From the NCBI RefSeq assembly GCF_003946095.1, contig NZ_RHOD01000008.1, positions 42,939 to 106,938 of the forward strand: 64,000 nucleotides of DNA. Direction: 5' to 3'. Positions 44,405 to 53,363 of this stretch are shown piece by piece. A program made the position numbers and the translations under genes. Below the pieces are notes generated by a model. That model was not told the origin of the DNA. It saw only the letters and a program-made list of their open reading frames with translations, and did not search any database. How positions within the stretch are numbered: the first letter of the stretch is position 1; every line of letters begins with the position of its first letter. The stretch comes from Levilactobacillus lindianensis. GTDB taxonomy: Bacteria > Bacillota > Bacilli > Lactobacillales > Lactobacillaceae.

Positions 44405-44446
44405 GGTAGAATGGAAACGCTGATTAAATTCCGTTCTACCTTTTTT
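44405..44446 (+). terminator. Terminator after the gene-tail remnant
   Basis: A 12-bp stem (44405-44416 with 44429-44440, one G-T pair) followed by TTTTTT. It may be the original terminator of the lost duplicate gene. Confidence 0.88.
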
Positions 44447-44642
44447 ATGATCTTAATCTTCATAAAAGTGCAAACTGGGTTTAATCTGATCCCATATCTT
44501 GATAGATTGTTGGAAACACAAGTAGTTCCTAGAATAATCATGTGATTTTCCACGAAAGAGCAACCGACCATTTTGAATTAGACTTTCGAACAGAAGTAAT
44601 CATCTTTTTACTAAAATAACTAGCATAGTTTACAAAACTTCT

Positions 44643-44688
44643 GGTGTCCAAACCGCCCTGGACATATGGCCATCTTTGGGCACCTTTT
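44643..44688 (+). terminator. Possible attenuator in the rbgA leader
   Basis: GGTGTCCAAA (44643-44652) can pair with TTTGGGCACC (44675-44684; one G-T pair), followed by TTTTCT. TGTCCA (44645-44650) can instead pair with TGGACA (44659-44664). The two folds exclude each other, as in attenuators. Confidence 0.5.
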
Positions 44689-44744
44689 CTAGAATACGAA
44701 TCTTGACAAGCTACAAACGTTGCTACATCAAAGGAGAGAACACT

Positions 44745-45608
44745 ATGAGTACCATTCAATGGTTCCCAGGCCATATGGCCAAGGCAATTCGTCAAATGGA
44801 AGAAAACGTCCACCTCGTGGATATTATCTTCGAATTAGTCGACGCCCGCATTCCTGCTTCATCCCGTAACCCCGAGGTTACCCGGATCGCAAAGGACAAG
44901 CCACATCTAATCATTTTAACCAAGAAGGACTTGGCAGACCCGCAACAGACCGCCGCTTGGATGCGTTATTACCAATCACAGAACCTGCCAGCCATTTCGA
45001 TTGATTCCAGGGCCAACGTGACCCCTAAGCAAATCACCAAGATTGCGGCCAGCATTCTGGCCGACAAGCTCGCGGCTGAAAAAGAAAAGGGTCTGAAGGA
45101 ACGGCCAATGCGTGCCATGACCGTTGGGGTGCCTAACGTGGGGAAGTCCACGTTATTGAACCATCTAGTGAGCCGCAAGGCCGCTCAGGTCGGGGATACC
45201 CCTGGCGTGACAAAAGGGCAACAATGGTTGCGATCCAGCAAGCACCTAGAATTATTAGACACACCCGGAATCCTCTGGCCTAAGTTCAAGGATCAGGACG
45301 TGGCGTTGAAGCTTGCGTTGACCGGAGCCATCAAGGAAAAGCTCTATGCCAAGGATGACGTTGCCTTATTTGAGTTGAAATTCTTCCGGCAATATCATCA
45401 GGCTGCGCTACAGGAACGGTATCATTTGGCAGACGAAGACTTCGACCTGTCTGACGTTGATCTGTTAATGCAAATCACCGCCAAACTCGGCATGCGTGAA
45501 GATTACGAACGGGCCAGCGAACGCCTCATCTTTGACGCTCGCCGTTCTAAGATGGGTGGGTTCACCTGGGACCGCGCACCCCAAGCGGGTGAGGACCATG
45601 AGGACTAA
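44745..45608 (+). CDS. rbgA: Ribosome biogenesis GTPase RbgA (YlqF)
   Basis: RbgA is a circularly permuted GTPase needed for late 50S assembly. The 287-residue protein shows [14 protein letters not shown] at the start, the permuted order of motifs (TKKDL as G4 before [12 protein letters not shown] as G1 and DTPG as G3) and the C-terminal ANTAR-like domain. I set the start at ATG 44745 with AAAGGAGAG ahead; the upstream in-frame codons from 44676 run through the leader hairpins. It overlaps rnhB by 11 nt, the conserved rbgA-rnhB pair. Confidence 0.95.
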   Translation: MSTIQWFPGHMAKAIRQMEENVHLVDIIFELVDARIPASSRNPEVTRIAKDKPHLIILTKKDLADPQQTAAWMRYYQSQNLPAISIDSRANVTPKQITKIAASILADKLAAEKEKGLKERPMRAMTVGVPNVGKSTLLNHLVSRKAAQVGDTPGVTKGQQWLRSSKHLELLDTPGILWPKFKDQDVALKLALTGAIKEKLYAKDDVALFELKFFRQYHQAALQERYHLADEDFDLSDVDLLMQITAKLGMREDYERASERLIFDARRSKMGGFTWDRAPQAGEDHED

Positions 45609-46386
45609 GCCCGTTAGCCTAGCCGAACTCCGCCAACAGTTGACCGATGTAACGTCGGCTTCAGACCCCCGTCTGGAGGCGCTAGCCGTCGATCCCCGTA
45701 AAGGGGCCCAGCAACTCCTGACCAAGCTTAAACGTCAGCTTGCGCGTCGTGAGGCCGCTGAGGAAGCCTTTCAACATCGCCTCCACTACGAAAGACCATT
45801 CTGGGCAGCTGGTCAACAGGTTGCCGGCGTCGATGAAGTCGGTCGGGGTCCCTTGGCCGGGCCAGTCGTGACTGGGGCAGTTATCCTGCCCAGCGACTTT
45901 GATATTCCTTTGGTGAATGATTCCAAACAACTCACACCCAAGGAACGCGAAGCCCTGTACCCAAAGATTCTGGCCCAGGCCACGGCCGTTAGCATTGGGA
46001 TTGGGAGCCCGCAACTCATCGATCAGATTAATATTTATCAGGCAACGCGGGTGGCCATGCAACGAGCCGTTCTCGGACTCGGCGTGGCCCCAGACCATTT
46101 GATCGTCGACGCCATGCAGATTCCGGTGGATCTTCCGCAGACCCGGCTAATCAAAGGGGACGCCAAGAGTGCCAGCGTTGCGGCGGCTAGTATCGTCGCT
46201 AAGGTCTACCGGGACCATTTAATGGCAGCCTACGATCGCCTTTACCCCGGCTACGGCTTTGCCAAAAATGCCGGTTACGGGACCGCCAAACACCTGAACG
46301 GCTTGGCCGATCGGGGTGTCACTCCAATTCACCGCCGAACTTTTTCACCCGTTCAGAAAATAATCGCCAATGAATCACGGAGTTAG
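45598..46386 (+). CDS. rnhB: Ribonuclease HII
   Basis: RNase HII cuts RNA in RNA-DNA hybrids and removes single ribonucleotides from DNA. The 262-residue protein has an N-terminal helical extension (about 1-70) and the catalytic domain with [15 protein letters not shown] (Asp and Glu of the DEDD set), LIVDAMQ and [20 protein letters not shown] 45598 overlaps the end of rbgA; GGTGAGG lies just before it, at a short distance. An upstream frame from 45496 is within rbgA and unlikely. dprA follows after 26 bp. Confidence 0.95.
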   Translation: MRTKPVSLAELRQQLTDVTSASDPRLEALAVDPRKGAQQLLTKLKRQLARREAAEEAFQHRLHYERPFWAAGQQVAGVDEVGRGPLAGPVVTGAVILPSDFDIPLVNDSKQLTPKEREALYPKILAQATAVSIGIGSPQLIDQINIYQATRVAMQRAVLGLGVAPDHLIVDAMQIPVDLPQTRLIKGDAKSASVAAASIVAKVYRDHLMAAYDRLYPGYGFAKNAGYGTAKHLNGLADRGVTPIHRRTFSPVQKIIANESRS

Positions 46387-46412
46387 TCCTAAAGAGGACA
46401 GGAGGTTGCGAC

Positions 46413-47306
46413 ATGCAACTGACACTTCGTGATTTTTTCATGCGCTTACCCTTAGTTACCGGCATCGGTCCCAAGACTTGTGTGGCCTGCTGGCACTGGT
46501 TAATGGCTCATCCCCAGATTCAAGCCATCACCACTGCCACTCTCGACCAATTAGGTGTCGAGCTATCATTACCCGCCGAGCGACTCAAGCAACTTCATCT
46601 GGAATTGTTCAGCCACGCCATGAACCAACAAATAACCGAAAATCTCACCCACAGTGGGTGTCTCACCATTGTCGACCAAGCCTATCCACCGCAGCTTAAA
46701 GAAATCTATACGCCACCGGTGGCCTTATTCTTTCAAGGTGACCTCCGAATTCTCCAGGGACCCCAGCTGGCGGTCGTGGGCTCACGACACCCGACCAAGT
46801 ACGCCTTAACAGCCATGCGCCTATTACTACCGGCCGTAGTCGAGGCCCATATTTGTATCGTTTCCGGTCTGGCGCAGGGCGTCGATACGCTCAGTCACCA
46901 GGTCGCCTTGGCCCATCGGGGACACACGGTAGCGGTCATTGGGACCGGACTAGATAAATGTTATCCCGCCGCCAACCGTGACCTCATGGAGACCTTGGCC
47001 CACCAACAACTCGTGCTCTCCGAATATCCCTGGGGAACAAGTGGTGCCCGACATCACTTTCCGGAACGCAACCGGATCATCGCCGGTCTCTCACAGAGTG
47101 TTCTCGTGGTCGAGGCGGCTCACCATTCGGGGAGTCTGATCACGGCTAATTTTGCACTTCAGGAGAACCGAAACGTCCTTGCGGTTCCCGGGACAATCGA
47201 CGGACCAAACTCGGTCGGCACCAATGAATTAATTCTCGCCGGAGCAAAACCAATCTTGAATTCTGAACATATAATGGAAGAACTTTTAGTTGACAAGCTA
47301 CCCTGA
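46413..47306 (+). CDS. dprA: DNA processing protein DprA (Smf)
   Basis: DprA binds incoming single-stranded DNA and loads RecA during natural transformation. The 297-residue protein has a short N-terminal helical part (with GIGPKTCV) and the Rossmann-like core with VVGSRHPTKYA, SGLAQGVDTLSH, GTGLDKCYPAANRDL and HHSGSLITANFALQ. AGGAGG precedes ATG 46413. It lies between rnhB and topA as in most Bacilli. Presence of an intact dprA is compatible with competence but does not prove it. Confidence 0.95.
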   Translation: MQLTLRDFFMRLPLVTGIGPKTCVACWHWLMAHPQIQAITTATLDQLGVELSLPAERLKQLHLELFSHAMNQQITENLTHSGCLTIVDQAYPPQLKEIYTPPVALFFQGDLRILQGPQLAVVGSRHPTKYALTAMRLLLPAVVEAHICIVSGLAQGVDTLSHQVALAHRGHTVAVIGTGLDKCYPAANRDLMETLAHQQLVLSEYPWGTSGARHHFPERNRIIAGLSQSVLVVEAAHHSGSLITANFALQENRNVLAVPGTIDGPNSVGTNELILAGAKPILNSEHIMEELLVDKLP

Positions 47307-47345
47307 CTTGAAATATCATGTGTGGGATTATAGTGAAATATTTAG

Positions 47346-47359
47346 CGAACTTTTGTTTC
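47346..47359 (+). promoter_or_regulatory. Weak LexA-like box before topA
   Basis: CGAACTTTTGTTTC keeps both half-sites (CGAAC and GTTTC) but not the R-N-R-Y centre. It lies about 11 bp after a possible -10 (TATAGT, 47329-47334; -35 TTGAAA 47308-47313). Confidence 0.3.
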
Positions 47360-47439
47360 GCAGTTAAAACAAGTCGATAGGAACGGGGATTCCCGCCCAG
47401 CGGGGCTTCGTTGCCTATTATTCGAGGGAGTAATGTGCA

Positions 47440-49551
47440 TTGCCGACTAAAGCAAAAACTAAAACGACAGCTAAGAAACGGCGAAAGCCACAAAAAAAAT
47501 TAGTGATTGTAGAATCACCAGCGAAAGCCAAGACCATTGAGAAGTATTTAGGTCGGACCTACAAGGTCGTTCCCAGCTTGGGACACGTCCGGGATCTGCC
47601 TAAGAGTTCCATGGGGATCGACTTCGATAACGACTATGACCCACACTACATCTCCATTCGGGGGAAGGGTGATGTGATCAAGGGCCTACGTTCGGAAGCT
47701 AAGAAGGCCAAAGCCGTCTATCTCGCATCTGACCCTGACCGTGAAGGGGAATCCATCGCTTGGCATTTAGCCCACGTCCTTAACTTGGATGTGACCGCTA
47801 AGAACCGGGTCACCTTTAACGAAATCACGAAGGACGCCGTCAAGGAAGCCTTCAAGACACCACGGTCCATCGATATGGACCTGGTCAACGCCCAACAGGC
47901 CCGCCGGATCTTAGACCGGTTAGTGGGATACTCTATCTCACCTCTGTTGTGGAAAAAGGTTAAGAAGGGTCTGAGTGCCGGTCGTGTGCAATCGATCGCA
48001 CTGTCCCTGATTATCGCTCGTGAAAATGAAATTAAGGCGTTCAAACCTGAAGAATACTGGACGATCGACGCCGACTTCAAGAAAGCTCGCCACACCTTCA
48101 GCGCCAGCTACTATGGCTTAAACGGTAAGAAGGCTGACTTGAAGGACAATGACGCCGTTCAAGCCGTCTTGGGTAAGCTGGATCGCAAGGGTGACTTCGA
48201 CATTACCAACGTCGTACGTAAGGAACGGAAACGTTCCCCACAGCCACCATTTACCACCAGTTCCATGCAACAAGATGCTAACCGGAAGTTAAACTTCCGG
48301 ACGCGAAAGACTATGATGGCCGCTCAACAGCTTTATGAAGGGATCAACCTGGGTAAGGAAGGAACGCAAGGGCTCATTACCTATATGCGGACCGACTCCA
48401 CTCGGATTTCCAGCATTGCTAAGCACGAAGCCTCAACGTTTATTCATGAAAAGTACGGCGCAGAATTTGCCGCGACCAAGCCAATCAAGGGAAAGTTGCC
48501 TGAAGGGGCTCAGGATGCCCATGAAGCTATCCGGCCAACGTCCGTCTTCCGGACACCGGCTAGCCTGAAAGAACGTCTGACCAAGGACCAATTCCGGCTC
48601 TACCAATTGATCTGGAACCGATTCGTTGCCAGTCAAATGACGAACGCGATCATGGACACCATGGCTGTTACGTTGGACCAAAACGGCGTAACCTTCAGAG
48701 CCAATGGTTCCAAGATGAAGTTCGAAGGGTTCTTGAAGATTTACAAGGGTGGTAAAGAAAAGGATAATCTCCTCCCTGATCTCGAAATTGGCGATCACGT
48801 GACCTTAGCCAAGACCGATCCGGCACAACACTTTACCCAGCCACCTGCACGTTATTCCGAAGCCAACTTGATCAAGGCTTTGGAAGAAAACGGGGTCGGT
48901 CGGCCATCAACCTATGCCCCAACGTTGGATACCATTCAACGGCGTTACTACGTTAAATTAGTCGGTCGGCGTTTCGAACCGACTGAGCTCGGAGATATCG
49001 TCAATACCATCATCAACCAGTACTTCCCGGACATCGTGGACGTTGGATTCACGGCCGGTCTGGAAGAGCAATTGGATGGAATTGAAGAAGGCAAGCAGGA
49101 TTGGGTCAAGGTTATTGACACCTTCTACAAGCCATTCTCAACCGAAGTGGCACACGCCGAAGATGCGATCGAAAAGATCCAAATCAGAGACGAACCAGCC
49201 GGCTTCGACTGTGACATCTGTGGGGCCCCAATGGTCATCAAGATGGGGCGTTACGGGAAGTTCTACGCTTGTTCACGTTTCCCAGATTGCCGGAATACCA
49301 AGGCGATCGTTAAGGAAATCGGCGTCATCTGTCCCGTTTGTCACAAGGGTCAAGTCATCGAACGTAAGTCCAAGAAGAACCGGATTTTCTACGGTTGTTC
49401 ACGTTATCCGGACTGTGACTTTGTCTCATGGGACAAGCCCGTTGGTCGTGATTGTCCTAAGGATGGTCACTACCTGGTTGCCAAGAAGATTCGTGGCGGC
49501 TCGCAGATTGTTTGTCCTAACGGTGACTACGAAGAAGCGCCACAGAAGTAA
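47440..49551 (+). CDS. topA: DNA topoisomerase I
   Basis: TopA relaxes negative supercoils through a transient tyrosine-DNA bond. The 703-residue protein starts with a Lys-rich tail, then the TOPRIM fold ([31 protein letters not shown]), the catalytic tyrosine Y315 in TYMRTDSTR, and C-terminal zinc ribbons: two complete four-cysteine units (CDICGAP...PDC and CPVCHKG...PDC) and a last, partial unit with two cysteines. The start is TTG 47440, 9 bases after GAGGGAG; no ATG or GTG in frame lies nearby. A strong terminator follows. Confidence 0.96.
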   Translation: MPTKAKTKTTAKKRRKPQKKLVIVESPAKAKTIEKYLGRTYKVVPSLGHVRDLPKSSMGIDFDNDYDPHYISIRGKGDVIKGLRSEAKKAKAVYLASDPDREGESIAWHLAHVLNLDVTAKNRVTFNEITKDAVKEAFKTPRSIDMDLVNAQQARRILDRLVGYSISPLLWKKVKKGLSAGRVQSIALSLIIARENEIKAFKPEEYWTIDADFKKARHTFSASYYGLNGKKADLKDNDAVQAVLGKLDRKGDFDITNVVRKERKRSPQPPFTTSSMQQDANRKLNFRTRKTMMAAQQLYEGINLGKEGTQGLITYMRTDSTRISSIAKHEASTFIHEKYGAEFAATKPIKGKLPEGAQDAHEAIRPTSVFRTPASLKERLTKDQFRLYQLIWNRFVASQMTNAIMDTMAVTLDQNGVTFRANGSKMKFEGFLKIYKGGKEKDNLLPDLEIGDHVTLAKTDPAQHFTQPPARYSEANLIKALEENGVGRPSTYAPTLDTIQRRYYVKLVGRRFEPTELGDIVNTIINQYFPDIVDVGFTAGLEEQLDGIEEGKQDWVKVIDTFYKPFSTEVAHAEDAIEKIQIRDEPAGFDCDICGAPMVIKMGRYGKFYACSRFPDCRNTKAIVKEIGVICPVCHKGQVIERKSKKNRIFYGCSRYPDCDFVSWDKPVGRDCPKDGHYLVAKKIRGGSQIVCPNGDYEEAPQK

Positions 49552-49584
49552 GTTCTCACCATTAAATCTCAATTTCGTTTCATT

Positions 49585-49617
49585 GGCGTTGACCTCTCGG
49601 GGGTCAACGCTTTTTTT
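49585..49617 (+). terminator. topA terminator
   Basis: GCGTTGACC (49586-49594) pairs perfectly with GGTCAACGC (49602-49610), followed by TTTTTTT. Confidence 0.95.
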
Positions 49618-49740
49618 GCCCCTTCACTTATTACTAACGTAAAAACACTCATTTTTTTCGCACTATTTTGGGAAAAATCGTTTCAATCAAATAATGGTAC
49701 ATCCCCAACGGTATCGTTAAGACTGTCTGTTGGCGGCATC

Positions 49741-49774
49741 AAAAAAACGACAGACCTATTCGGGCTGTCGTTTC
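49741..49774 (-). terminator. Terminator of the CAT-like gene
   Basis: On the minus strand AAACGACAGCCC and GGTCTGTCGTTT form a hairpin followed by a run of T residues. Confidence 0.88.
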
Positions 49775-49785
49775 TAAAATAAGCG

Positions 49786-50457
49786 CTAACTGGCCAACCA
49801 AATCTCAGGATGGGCAAAGGCTAACTGGAGCCGTTCCAGGAATTGACTCACGTGATAGCCATCCGCAACCGCATGATGAATCGTCAAGGACAGGGGCATT
49901 TGCCAACGCTTGGCTTTCTGTTCAAACTTTCCCGCCTGGATGACTGGGAAGAACGTGTTTAACGGGGTGAAGGGCAGGGGCGTGTAGCTGGTAAAGTGCG
50001 TCCAGGGAATGCTGCCGATCATATAGGTATTCGCACTCTGAGGAGCCTTAGGCATCGGTGTCCGCTGATCACCGTATTCAGCCAAATCAGCCAGATAGTT
50101 GCGATGGAATTGTTTGAAGTCGGGATCGTAGGCCGTCCACAGGCTAGAAATACTGTGGTCATCTGCATGCATCACCGAGTAAGACGGGTGAAGAACTTCG
50201 TAGCGTTTCAATTGCCCAGCATCGTCCCGCGACACCCTAAATTCTGGTGTCTGGGCAATGACCTTCGAGACCAGGTAGAGATAGGCCGCATTGAACTTGT
50301 AGTCACGGGCCGCAAGCCATTCTTTGGTAGCCGTGACATCGAGATCAACGGTGAGGGTGAATCCCGTTGGCATCATCTTGGTAAAGTAATAAAAGTATTC
50401 CCGTCGTGACCAAGTGGCCAGGTTGATCGGGGTGCTGTGCGTGTTTAAATTTGCCAT
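49786..50457 (-). CDS. Chloramphenicol acetyltransferase-like acyltransferase
   Basis: The 223-residue protein has the length of type A CAT and its active-site motif, HHAVADGYH, with H195 and D199 at the same numbers as in classical CAT. The N-terminal SRREYFYYFTKM segment also fits the CAT fold. Whether it inactivates chloramphenicol or acts on another acceptor cannot be told. I chose the start at 50457 (MANLNTHSTP, behind AAAGGG); a longer reading to 50511 overlaps the preceding gene. It is the second gene of a minus-strand pair with the DUF2087 protein and has its own terminator. Confidence 0.85.
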   Translation of the reverse strand: MANLNTHSTPINLATWSRREYFYYFTKMMPTGFTLTVDLDVTATKEWLAARDYKFNAAYLYLVSKVIAQTPEFRVSRDDAGQLKRYEVLHPSYSVMHADDHSISSLWTAYDPDFKQFHRNYLADLAEYGDQRTPMPKAPQSANTYMIGSIPWTHFTSYTPLPFTPLNTFFPVIQAGKFEQKAKRWQMPLSLTIHHAVADGYHVSQFLERLQLAFAHPEIWLAS

Positions 50458-50477
50458 GTGAAACCCTTTCTGGTTGC

Positions 50478-51557
50478 TTAATTGTAGGCTGGCTGACACT
50501 TCTCCAGCCACTTGGCCTTGAGATCCTTCATGGTCTGCCGGAGATTATCGACGTCGGCGGTATCGGCCTTCCAGAGAACGCTGTAGGTAAAGGCGTCCGC
50601 CCCGAGGGCATTCCAATCTGCCTGTAAGGCCGTATCGTGGTAGAAATTCTCGTTGAGGTTGGTTTGATAATAACCCCAGCGATTGTGAATGTTCCGGGCG
50701 ACGTCAATGAAGGTCTTGCCGTTCTGGTTATTCTTGATCTGGATCACACCGTAGTAGGTCGGTGCCGCCTTATAGTTTTGAATGATTTCTTTGCGATTCA
50801 TTTGTTGCTCCTTATCATCAAGGTTCCGCCAATATTCACTACCACTCGCCGTCCGCTTCAGGAACCCATAATCAACTAAGTAGCGACGCAGTAAGGGGAA
50901 GTCAGCATAGATCGGCTTCAACTTGGCTGTAAGCTCCACTTCCGTCAGATGCTGGGTCATGGGCAAGGTCTGACTGACCCGCGTCAAGATCGCTAAGATG
51001 GCTTTTTGGTGTCTAGGCCACCGCGTTAATGTCAAAGGGTTGATGGACGTAAAGTACTTCGTGACCAGCTCGTCGTACTCGGCGGTCGTCATGGTGAAAC
51101 GCGCATCCTTTTTTCCGGGCTGTTCAGGGAACGTGACGAGTTGCTCGACCGGCGCTGGCTGATTGAAAACCTGTTCATAAATAGCCAAATAAAGTTTGGC
51201 CTGCTTGGCCTTCTCGCGGAAGGTAAACTTTTGATGCCGCACGGTGGCCGCCGCCACACCCATTTTCTCAGCAATAGTTGCATCCTTATGGCCCTGGGCA
51301 AATGCCAATAGAAGGTCACGCTGCCGGGCGGTCAGTGTATTGTATTTGTTATCAGTTCGAATCAGGTCAACCACGGCATTGGGGTGACTAGCCGCCAGGT
51401 GCCGTTGAATCATCGTGGCTGCCGGATAGAATTTATCATCTTCCGGAAAGACTTGGTCCTTGGCAAACGTCGCCTCACAAGTATTACAAATATAGGCTTC
51501 AGCCGTTTCATGCCAGCCCTGTTTAATTTCAGTTACTGTCAGATCAACTAAGTTCAT
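50478..51557 (-). CDS. HTH-DUF2087 regulator with a C-terminal GIY-YIG-like domain
   Basis: The 359-residue protein combines several parts: an N-terminal zinc-ribbon-like motif (C24, C27, H53, H58), a LuxR/FixJ-type helix-turn-helix at about 75-122 (LTARQRDLLLAFAQG, EKMGVAAATVRHQKF), a DUF2087 domain at about 170-250 (NPLTLTRWPRHQKAILAIL, LLRRYLVDYGFLKRT), and a C-terminal domain from about 265 (TYYGVIQIKNNQNGKTFIDV, RWGYYQTNL) resembling GIY-YIG nucleases. DUF2087 proteins are mostly transcription regulators. ATG 51557 follows GGAGGGA. It is upstream of and probably co-transcribed with the CAT-like gene, which it may control (inference). Confidence 0.8.
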   Translation of the reverse strand: MNLVDLTVTEIKQGWHETAEAYICNTCEATFAKDQVFPEDDKFYPAATMIQRHLAASHPNAVVDLIRTDNKYNTLTARQRDLLLAFAQGHKDATIAEKMGVAAATVRHQKFTFREKAKQAKLYLAIYEQVFNQPAPVEQLVTFPEQPGKKDARFTMTTAEYDELVTKYFTSINPLTLTRWPRHQKAILAILTRVSQTLPMTQHLTEVELTAKLKPIYADFPLLRRYLVDYGFLKRTASGSEYWRNLDDKEQQMNRKEIIQNYKAAPTYYGVIQIKNNQNGKTFIDVARNIHNRWGYYQTNLNENFYHDTALQADWNALGADAFTYSVLWKADTADVDNLRQTMKDLKAKWLEKCQPAYN

Positions 51558-51580
51558 GTCTCATCCCTCCAATTGCATCT

Positions 51581-51609
51581 ACTTTACAAATGTTTATCAA
51601 TTCTGTCAA
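51581..51609 (-). promoter_or_regulatory. Promoter of the DUF2087/CAT-like pair
   Basis: On the minus strand: TTGACA (51609-51604), 17-bp spacer, TAAAGT (51586-51581), 24 bases before the start codon at 51557. Confidence 0.85.
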
Positions 51610-51696
51610 CAACTATTTTATCGTCAGCAAGCAAAAAGGACGATAATCACGGCTTCAATCACGTTTAAGCACATCAAGTCGCTAAAGGACATGTTT

Positions 51697-51743
51697 GCCG
51701 TTATCATAAACATAGTCTCTGAACACCAGTCGTTATCATTCAC
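51697..51743. repeat. Direct repeat in the divergent DUF2087/xerC intergenic region
   Basis: GCCGTTATCATAAAC (51697-51711) and GTCGTTATCATTCAC (51729-51743) share 11 of 15 bases at 32-bp pitch, about three helical turns. They may be operator sites; no binding protein can be named. Confidence 0.35.
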
Positions 51744-51800
51744 CACGCCATAACGGCGACCAGTCTATCAAGCCCACCCACAGCCTTTTTGATGAGTTAG

Positions 51801-51829
51801 TTGAGTTTTTAGAGCGTGTTTGCTAGCAT
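51801..51829 (+). promoter_or_regulatory. Promoter of xerC-hslV-hslU
   Basis: TTGAGT (51801-51806), 17-bp spacer, extended -10 TGC-TAGCAT (51821-51829). Confidence 0.65.
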
Positions 51830-51859
51830 TAACTCGTAAAGAAATAGGAGGTGAGCGCC

Positions 51860-52792
51860 GTGGCAACAGCGATTGAACAATTCATGAGTTACCTGAGCGG
51901 CGAACGCCAGTATTCACCTGAAACGGTCAAGGCCTATCGGGAGGATCTGACGGAGTTCACCACTTTTCTGAAAGAGACTGGCGGGACCAAACCTTGGGAT
52001 AAGGTTGATCAGCTCGACGTGGAGGTCTATCTGAGTCATCTCTACGACCAACACTACGCGCGGACAACCATCGGTCGCAAGCTTTCCTCGCTACGTTCCT
52101 TCTATAATTTTCTGGTGAGTAATGGTCAGGTTGCCGATGACCCCTTTGCCTACATTCAACTCAAACGGCATCAGAATCATCTCCCACGGTTCTTCTATGA
52201 GCGCGAGATGACGGCGCTTTTCGCCGCGGCGGGGGCCAACCCCAACGCGCAACTCGCGACACGTGATTCCGCAGTCCTCGAAGTGCTCTACGGCACCGGA
52301 ATTCGGGTTAGTGAGTGTGTGAACTTAACCATGGGCGACATCGACTTCGACAACCGCCTCATGTTGATTCACGGGAAAGGAAACAAGGAACGCTACGTGC
52401 CGTTTGGCCATTACGCCAGCGATGCTCTGAAAACTTACTTCGAGGCTGCCCGGACACCCTTGATGACGCAATTTCATCATCAGCATGACTTCGTCTTCGT
52501 CAATGCCCATGGTGAACAACTCACGTCAGCGGGGGTCACGTACCTCCTGAATCAAATGTTCAAACGTAGCACGTTGACGGGGGAGATTCATCCCCACATG
52601 TTGCGGCATACATTTGCCACCCATCTCCTGAATCACGGGGCGGATCTTCGTTCCGTTCAGGAGCTTCTGGGCCACAGTAGCCTCTCAACCACTCAGATTT
52701 ATACCCACGTGACGCGAGAACACCTCCAACGGGATTACCGTCAGTTCTTTCCACGCGCCACAGCGGATCACCAGTCACCATCAACCAAATAA
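51860..52792 (+). CDS. xerC: Tyrosine recombinase XerC
   Basis: XerC is the partner of XerD in chromosome dimer resolution at dif. The 310-residue protein has the core-binding domain ([14 protein letters not shown] at the start) and the catalytic residues R149 (GTGIRVSEC), H246 and R249 ([10 protein letters not shown]), the histidine in LLGHSSLST and Y281 in TQIYTH. GTG 51860 is preferred, 8 bases after AGGAGG (51846-51851); the in-frame GTG at 51851 overlaps that site. It leads the hslV-hslU operon as codV does in B. subtilis. Confidence 0.95.
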   Translation: MATAIEQFMSYLSGERQYSPETVKAYREDLTEFTTFLKETGGTKPWDKVDQLDVEVYLSHLYDQHYARTTIGRKLSSLRSFYNFLVSNGQVADDPFAYIQLKRHQNHLPRFFYEREMTALFAAAGANPNAQLATRDSAVLEVLYGTGIRVSECVNLTMGDIDFDNRLMLIHGKGNKERYVPFGHYASDALKTYFEAARTPLMTQFHHQHDFVFVNAHGEQLTSAGVTYLLNQMFKRSTLTGEIHPHMLRHTFATHLLNHGADLRSVQELLGHSSLSTTQIYTHVTREHLQRDYRQFFPRATADHQSPSTK

Positions 52793-52806
52793 GGAGATTA
52801 TCAACT

Positions 52807-53349
52807 ATGCCAGTAAAATTTGAAGCCACTACCATCTGCGCGGTTCGGCACAATGGCCATAACGCCATGGCCGGCGATGGCCAAGTTACCATGGGCGAAA
52901 AGGTCATCATGAAGGGGACCGCCCATAAGATTCGCCGCATCTACAACAACCAAGTCGTTGTCGGTTTTGCCGGCAGTGTTGCCGACGCCTTCAACCTAGA
53001 AGAAAAATTCGAAGGTCAACTCAACGAATACAGCGGTAATTTACAGCGGGCCGCCGTAGAACTCGCCAAGCAGTGGCGTTCCGACCAAGCCTTACAGAAG
53101 TTGGAAGCCTTGTTAATCGTCATGGACAAAGACGAGATGCTTCTAGTGTCCGGTTCCGGTGAAGTCATTGCCCCCGACGATGACATTCTAGCCATCGGTT
53201 CCGGTGGTAACTTTGCCTTAGCCGCTGCCACGGCGTTGCATCACCATGCCACCGACATGAGCGCCAAGGAAATTGCCGAGAGTGCCATTCATATCGCCGG
53301 CGGAATCGATATCTTTACCAACGAAAACGTCATTTCTGAAGAATTATAA
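52807..53349 (+). CDS. hslV: ATP-dependent protease subunit HslV
   Basis: HslV forms the proteolytic core of the HslVU protease, with two hexameric rings and an N-terminal threonine nucleophile. The 180-residue protein starts [14 protein letters not shown] and continues with [12 protein letters not shown] and [10 protein letters not shown], all typical. The nucleophile should be T8 or T9 after removal of a short propeptide. In B. subtilis CodW the serine at position 2 is used; here position 2 is proline, so that mechanism is not available. AAGGAG precedes ATG 52807; hslU follows after 14 bp. Confidence 0.95.
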   Translation: MPVKFEATTICAVRHNGHNAMAGDGQVTMGEKVIMKGTAHKIRRIYNNQVVVGFAGSVADAFNLEEKFEGQLNEYSGNLQRAAVELAKQWRSDQALQKLEALLIVMDKDEMLLVSGSGEVIAPDDDILAIGSGGNFALAAATALHHHATDMSAKEIAESAIHIAGGIDIFTNENVISEEL

Positions 53350-53363
53350 AGGGAGGCCTCACC

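Noticed and set aside
13113..52792. Two Xer-type recombinases as a sign of integrated mobile elements
   Set aside because: Both are in the conserved chromosomal places (scpA block, hslVU operon) and match XerD and XerC; no att sites or phage genes accompany them.
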